From Symsagittifera roscoffensis (lineage: Eukaryota > Xenacoelomorpha > Acoela > Convolutidae), in the NCBI RefSeq assembly GCF_963678635.1, contig NW_026971373.1:62001-126000 (forward strand): a stretch of 64,000 nucleotides of DNA, read 5' to 3'. Position numbers and translations under genes: made by a program. Under the pieces are notes generated by a model, which ran no database searches, was not told the origin of the DNA, and saw only the letters and a list, made by a program, of their open reading frames with translations. Positions 60,640-64,000 of the stretch are shown piece by piece; the stretch's first letter is position 1; the number at the start of each line of letters is the position of its first letter.

Positions 60640-62175
60640 GAATTCTGTCTTTTTACTGAGGCTATCAGCGTTCTGGTGTTTGTCACGGGTACGGTGCTCT
60701 ATAATCATGTGTTATCCGTCCAGGCGCACGATCCAACGACCAATATAACTTTGATCGATCGAAATGTTTTCAGCCAGGCAAGACCACGATTATCCACACG
60801 CAACTTGAAGGGAGCACTCACCAAGTAGGTTCTGTTTTTTCCACGATAGTGATCACCGCGAACATCTTCGCTTTTGGCGCACCATACTTCATCTCGGTAT
60901 TGCTCAGGACCTTACTTCCATGGGCTATCGGACAGAGAACTGTTCTCCCGTTCCACTGCTGCTCCTGGTGAAGTATGCCCGATATCGCAACCACTGATGC
61001 ATCCGTGTCTAACACAAACATCCCCTTCTCTGTTGGCCTGCCGAGGACCGGTGCCTCGCAAATTTCGCATTTAATGTTTTCAAATGAAACTTGTGCCCCG
61101 TCGGTCCAAGTGAACGTTTTACCCTTGTTTCTCATCAACTGCTGCATGGGGTATATGCTATCGGCGTATCCTTTGATGAACTCTCGATAATAGTTAACAA
61201 ACCCCAAAAAGCTCATTAGTTGCGTGTCTGTTTTCGGTGCCTTCCAGATCAATACCGCTTCGACCGCTTCGGGATCCGGTCCTTCTCCATTCTTATCCAC
61301 AAGGCGGCCCAGATTTTTTATGGAGTCTCTGAGGATTTCACATTTTGAGAGTTTACACTTCAGGCCCGCGTGTTTCAAGCAAGTAAACACCTCATCCAAC
61401 CTCTCTATGTGATACTCTTGGGTTGGCATTGCAATCACGACATCATCGATATTACACATGATGAGGTTCATGTATTTCTTGGTTACGTTCGTGGGTGCCT
61501 GGGCCATCAGTCGCTGAACGTGGGCGTCGCGTTGCACAATCCGAACGGCATCCTCTTCCACTGAAATAATCCCAGCTCACACGCGAAATCCGTTTTCTCC
61601 CAATCTTGCTTTCTGAGGGGCACTTGCCAGAACGCAGAGCCCAAATCCAACGTCGTGAAGAACTTCGCGTCCCCCAACTTGGAGAGGCTCTCATCGATGC
61701 GGGGAATCGGGTATGCGTCTTTTATCGTCACTGCGTTGAAGTAACGGAAATCACAACAAAATATGAGTTGCCACCCTTTCTTTTTAGCTATGACCACGCC
61801 ACAAGCGCACGGGGACTTCGACGGCTCGATCATGTTGTACTCAATTAACGTCTCAATTTCATTCCTGCATGCTTTTGACTTGTGTGGGGTCATTTTCCTC
61901 GCCCCTTCCTATGAGGCACCGAGCCATCTTCTATCTCAATCTCGTGTTCTACGAAATTTCAGCAACCTATGTCGGCTTTATGCTTCGAAAAAACGTCTGC
62001 ATTCCCATTTAGCACTGCCTTGAGTCAATCTAGTTCCTTATCCGATATTTTACCCTTCAGATGTTCTATCTCGAGTAGGACATGCTTATTTGCTGACAAC
62101 TCTGTTTCAGTTGGTCTTTCCGGAAAATTCGAACAATTAGTCAACCCATCATGTGTCTCTGACTTCATTGAAAAC
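60640..62175 (-). pseudogene. Ty3/gypsy reverse transcriptase and RNase H
   Basis: Sense order right to left: an N-terminal part with stops (ISDKELD, NADVFSKHKADIG); frame 61893-61507 with GWQLIFCCDFRYFNAVT, DAYPIPRIDESL, TLDLGSAFWQVPL and RMPFGL; then a frameshift into 61561-60818 with CNIDDVV at the YxDD site (Tyr replaced by Asn), SFLGFVNYYREFI, and the RNase H start FVLDTDASVVAISG and SNTEMKYGA. The rest of RNase H (VDNRGLAWL and HQNADSLSKK) follows in shifted frames at about 60815-60650. It copies RNA to DNA and removes the template. The frameshifts and the NIDD change make it a pseudogene. The plus-strand frames over it are antisense shadows. Confidence 0.88.
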
Positions 62176-62246
62176 AATTTCTTCAGTTTTCAATTCAGTT
62201 TTTTTCTCCAGTATACATTCCTGGTTCGCGTGAAAGGGACATTTAG

Positions 62247-63365
62247 TTACATCAAATTTTTCAAGTTCTCTACACTCTGAAAGTCTGTGTTCAGAGGCAA
62301 TGCGTAGCCAGGTTTCTTTCCTCTCTGTATTGTCACTGTGGTTGCTTCTGTGTTCAACAACACACTAACACACGATCCGCTCTGAGTGAGTGAAAAGCTT
62401 CTTCCTAAAAAGGCCGAGCTCTTACTGTTTGGATTTGGTAACAGACACACCTGTCTGTCATTACTGAGTTCATTCAAATTTCTCATCCTAAATGTTGCTA
62501 CTTCGACTTGGTTTGGCTTCAATCTAACATTTCGATCCAGGAAAATTGGCACTTTTGCCTGATTAATTAAAATCTCATTAAGAGGTTTCTTTTCATACTT
62601 CCTCCCAGGGCTTTTGATCCTGATCAACCCGTCGTTGAGGTCGATCCTGACATCAAAGTTGCGTAAGAAGTCCCTCCTCAGAATGAATTGATCGGATTCG
62701 TCCAAGTTTTCCACTACCAGGAAGCTCATCCTAAGATGTCTTCCTTTAAGCTGCAGTGATATAATCGGGTTCCGTCCTGTCACATAGATTGCTCCCTGAT
62801 TGGTAGGTGCCAGTCTGATGTTTGTCGGTGTCAGATCCGACCTGTCGAAGCTCATATCAGTCCAGGTGCGGACTGGCATGACGCTGACCACTGCTCCCGT
62901 GTCTAACAGTCCTTTAACTGAAAGTTGTCTGCCCTGCACATCTAGCACATGTGCTGCCAGATCGGCTTCGCAACCTATGTGAACTGCATTCTGCTCAAGG
63001 ATCGCGTTATGACCGATTCGTCGCACCTTAAGCTCTTCTCGACCAATGTATATCCGGCCTACTTGGTCACTTGCATCATTCACATGAGCCTACGTGTAGA
63101 TGTTAATGCCGTCCACATTCATCAGAATTGGATATGGGCCATCGACTTCGATGTAATGTCCATCTACTCTCATTCGTCTTGGACCTCCTGCATTGAGCAG
63201 CGCTCGCGCTGTCCTGGAGTCCAACTTGGGATCCTTCTCCCTCAGGTAGTCTGCATGAATGCCCAGGTGTACCAGCGTGATCTGAGACAGTTCACTCAAG
63301 TTCTTGACCACCTGGTGTCCTGCGACTGAAATAATGAACATTATCTTTGCTCCTTCTTTCGTCAT
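62247..63365 (-). pseudogene. Gypsy aspartic protease region (one in-frame stop)
   Basis: Frames 63365-63090 and 63083-62247 are in the same register and separated by a single TAG at 63090-63092 (INIYT stop AHVNDAS). The catalytic motif LLDTGAVVSVMP of retropepsin-type proteases is intact, and the flap and later ILRRDFLRNF region follow. The first part (REKDPKLDSRTARALL) looks like the gag/protease connection. About 40 residues near the end again look linker-like. A frame change near 62270 leads to KCPFHANQEC, then to the RT. It processes the polyprotein (family knowledge). Confidence 0.8.
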
Positions 63366-63455
63366 GACAAAGGTTTTACCCGATATAACCTTCAGCTTTG
63401 GAACCGGTTTTCTGGGTTTCTGTCTGTCCTCTTCTTTCGTTGTTTTCCCAGAACA

Positions 63456-64000
63456 TCATTTTTTTTCCCGAAAATCTGTGCTTTCTAATTCCGAACTTAC
63501 CCATTGCTCAACTTCCTTCGTGGCTAGCTCCTGTTGGTCATTCTGTAATGGGCCGGCCAAATCTGCCTCCAGGCTCGAGGCTATCACCTCATCTGGCAAG
63601 GTCTTGACCTTCTTAGTCGTAAACGTGCTCGATGTCGCTTCTTTTCTACGACACTCAGCTTCGTTCATCAGACGTGCTCGGCTGGCTTTTACGCCCGAAA
63701 GTGTCTCTTCATGGCGGGGATGTTTCGCGTCTGCCACTGCATACCAAAACTGAGTGCAATCCGACTTGAATTGCAGAAGAAACACCTTGGTCCACACTTC
63801 ATTATGAGTCCTCTCACATACTATTCGTGGCCCTCGTCAGTCGCATCAACGTCATCGAGAAATTAGCCTATCGCTTTCATGTTCTGCTTGTAAGTAGAAC
63901 AGGCGGAAACATGGTGACTGTTCTGCGCCAGTGTTTGTTCCGCTGTAGTTGCCATAATTGCTGTAACGGTTTTGCGCCCTCGGTTTTATGAGCAAATACT
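63456..64000 (-). pseudogene. Gag-like end of gypsy polyprotein, cut by window edge
   Basis: The main frame 63797-63456 (113 aa) is helical and charged (KASRARLMNEAECRRKEA, then EVIASSLEADLAGPL). Just before it, in another frame, CGPRCFFCN suggests one half of a zinc finger, with the KHPRHEE in the main frame supplying the His residues; a frameshift would separate the two. A nucleocapsid-like role is therefore plausible. The element continues beyond 64000, so its 5' LTR is not in the window. Confidence 0.5.

Noticed and set aside
53761-63753. Many plus-strand frames over the gypsy element (for example 59465-59992 and 63304-63753)
   Set aside because: They are antisense to minus-strand frames carrying clear protease, RT and integrase motifs.

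Overview
The window is eukaryotic, repeat-rich and transposon-rich DNA, most likely from an invertebrate animal (inference). Reasons: kilobase-scale satellite arrays with monomers of about 340-363 bp, microsatellites, LTR retroelements of at least two families, a relic of the last exon of a class-A-like GPCR, possible splice signals, and no bacterial operon structure. I see no intact host protein-coding gene. Nearly every open frame is either a chance frame inside a satellite or a broken retroelement frame. I cannot name the species.

Layout. 1-1.0 kb: a foldback minisatellite (core aaaaccgctc), an ATAC microsatellite and a 32-bp minisatellite. 1220-1440: a 221-bp foldback hairpin. 1.74-13.0 kb: a satellite in which two related monomers (A and B, about 360 bp each) alternate as dimers of about 720 bp, with recent 2164-bp and 726-bp tandem duplications. 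13.0-19.2 kb: the same satellite as A-only monomers of about 357 bp. 19.5-20.7 kb: a second satellite of about 345 bp, ending in an inverted piece. 20.8-21.98 kb: AT-rich DNA with nothing recognised.

21,977-42,520: five head-to-tail copies of a unit of about 4.1 kb. Each holds a telomere-like CCCTAA tract, a hairpin, a foldback minisatellite, a fragment of a GPCR TM7 exon (minus strand), an LTR of about 375 bp (TG...CA) with an adjacent primer-binding-like site, and about 330 bp of the element leader. In the fifth copy the leader continues into a long degenerate retroelement (LTR1) with an envelope-like glycoprotein relic and a matching 3' LTR at 48,706-49,083. A second copy of the family starts at 50,381, and a leader-only fragment lies at 54,252-55,411. 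The leader carries a small basic reading frame conserved across diverged copies.

53.5-64 kb, minus strand: a clearly more GC-rich, frameshifted Ty3/gypsy-type element. In sense order (right to left) it has a gag-like end, aspartic protease, reverse transcriptase, RNase H, an acidic Ser/Gly-repeat linker, a DDE integrase, an acidic C-terminal segment and a macro-domain-like (ADP-ribose-binding-type) segment. Beyond it lies an ORF with a coiled coil and SGNH/GDSL-esterase motifs, present as one longer copy and one internally deleted copy, with an LTR1 leader fragment wedged between them. The macro-like and SGNH-like modules next to a gypsy pol, and the small basic leader ORF of LTR1, are the most unusual items in the window.
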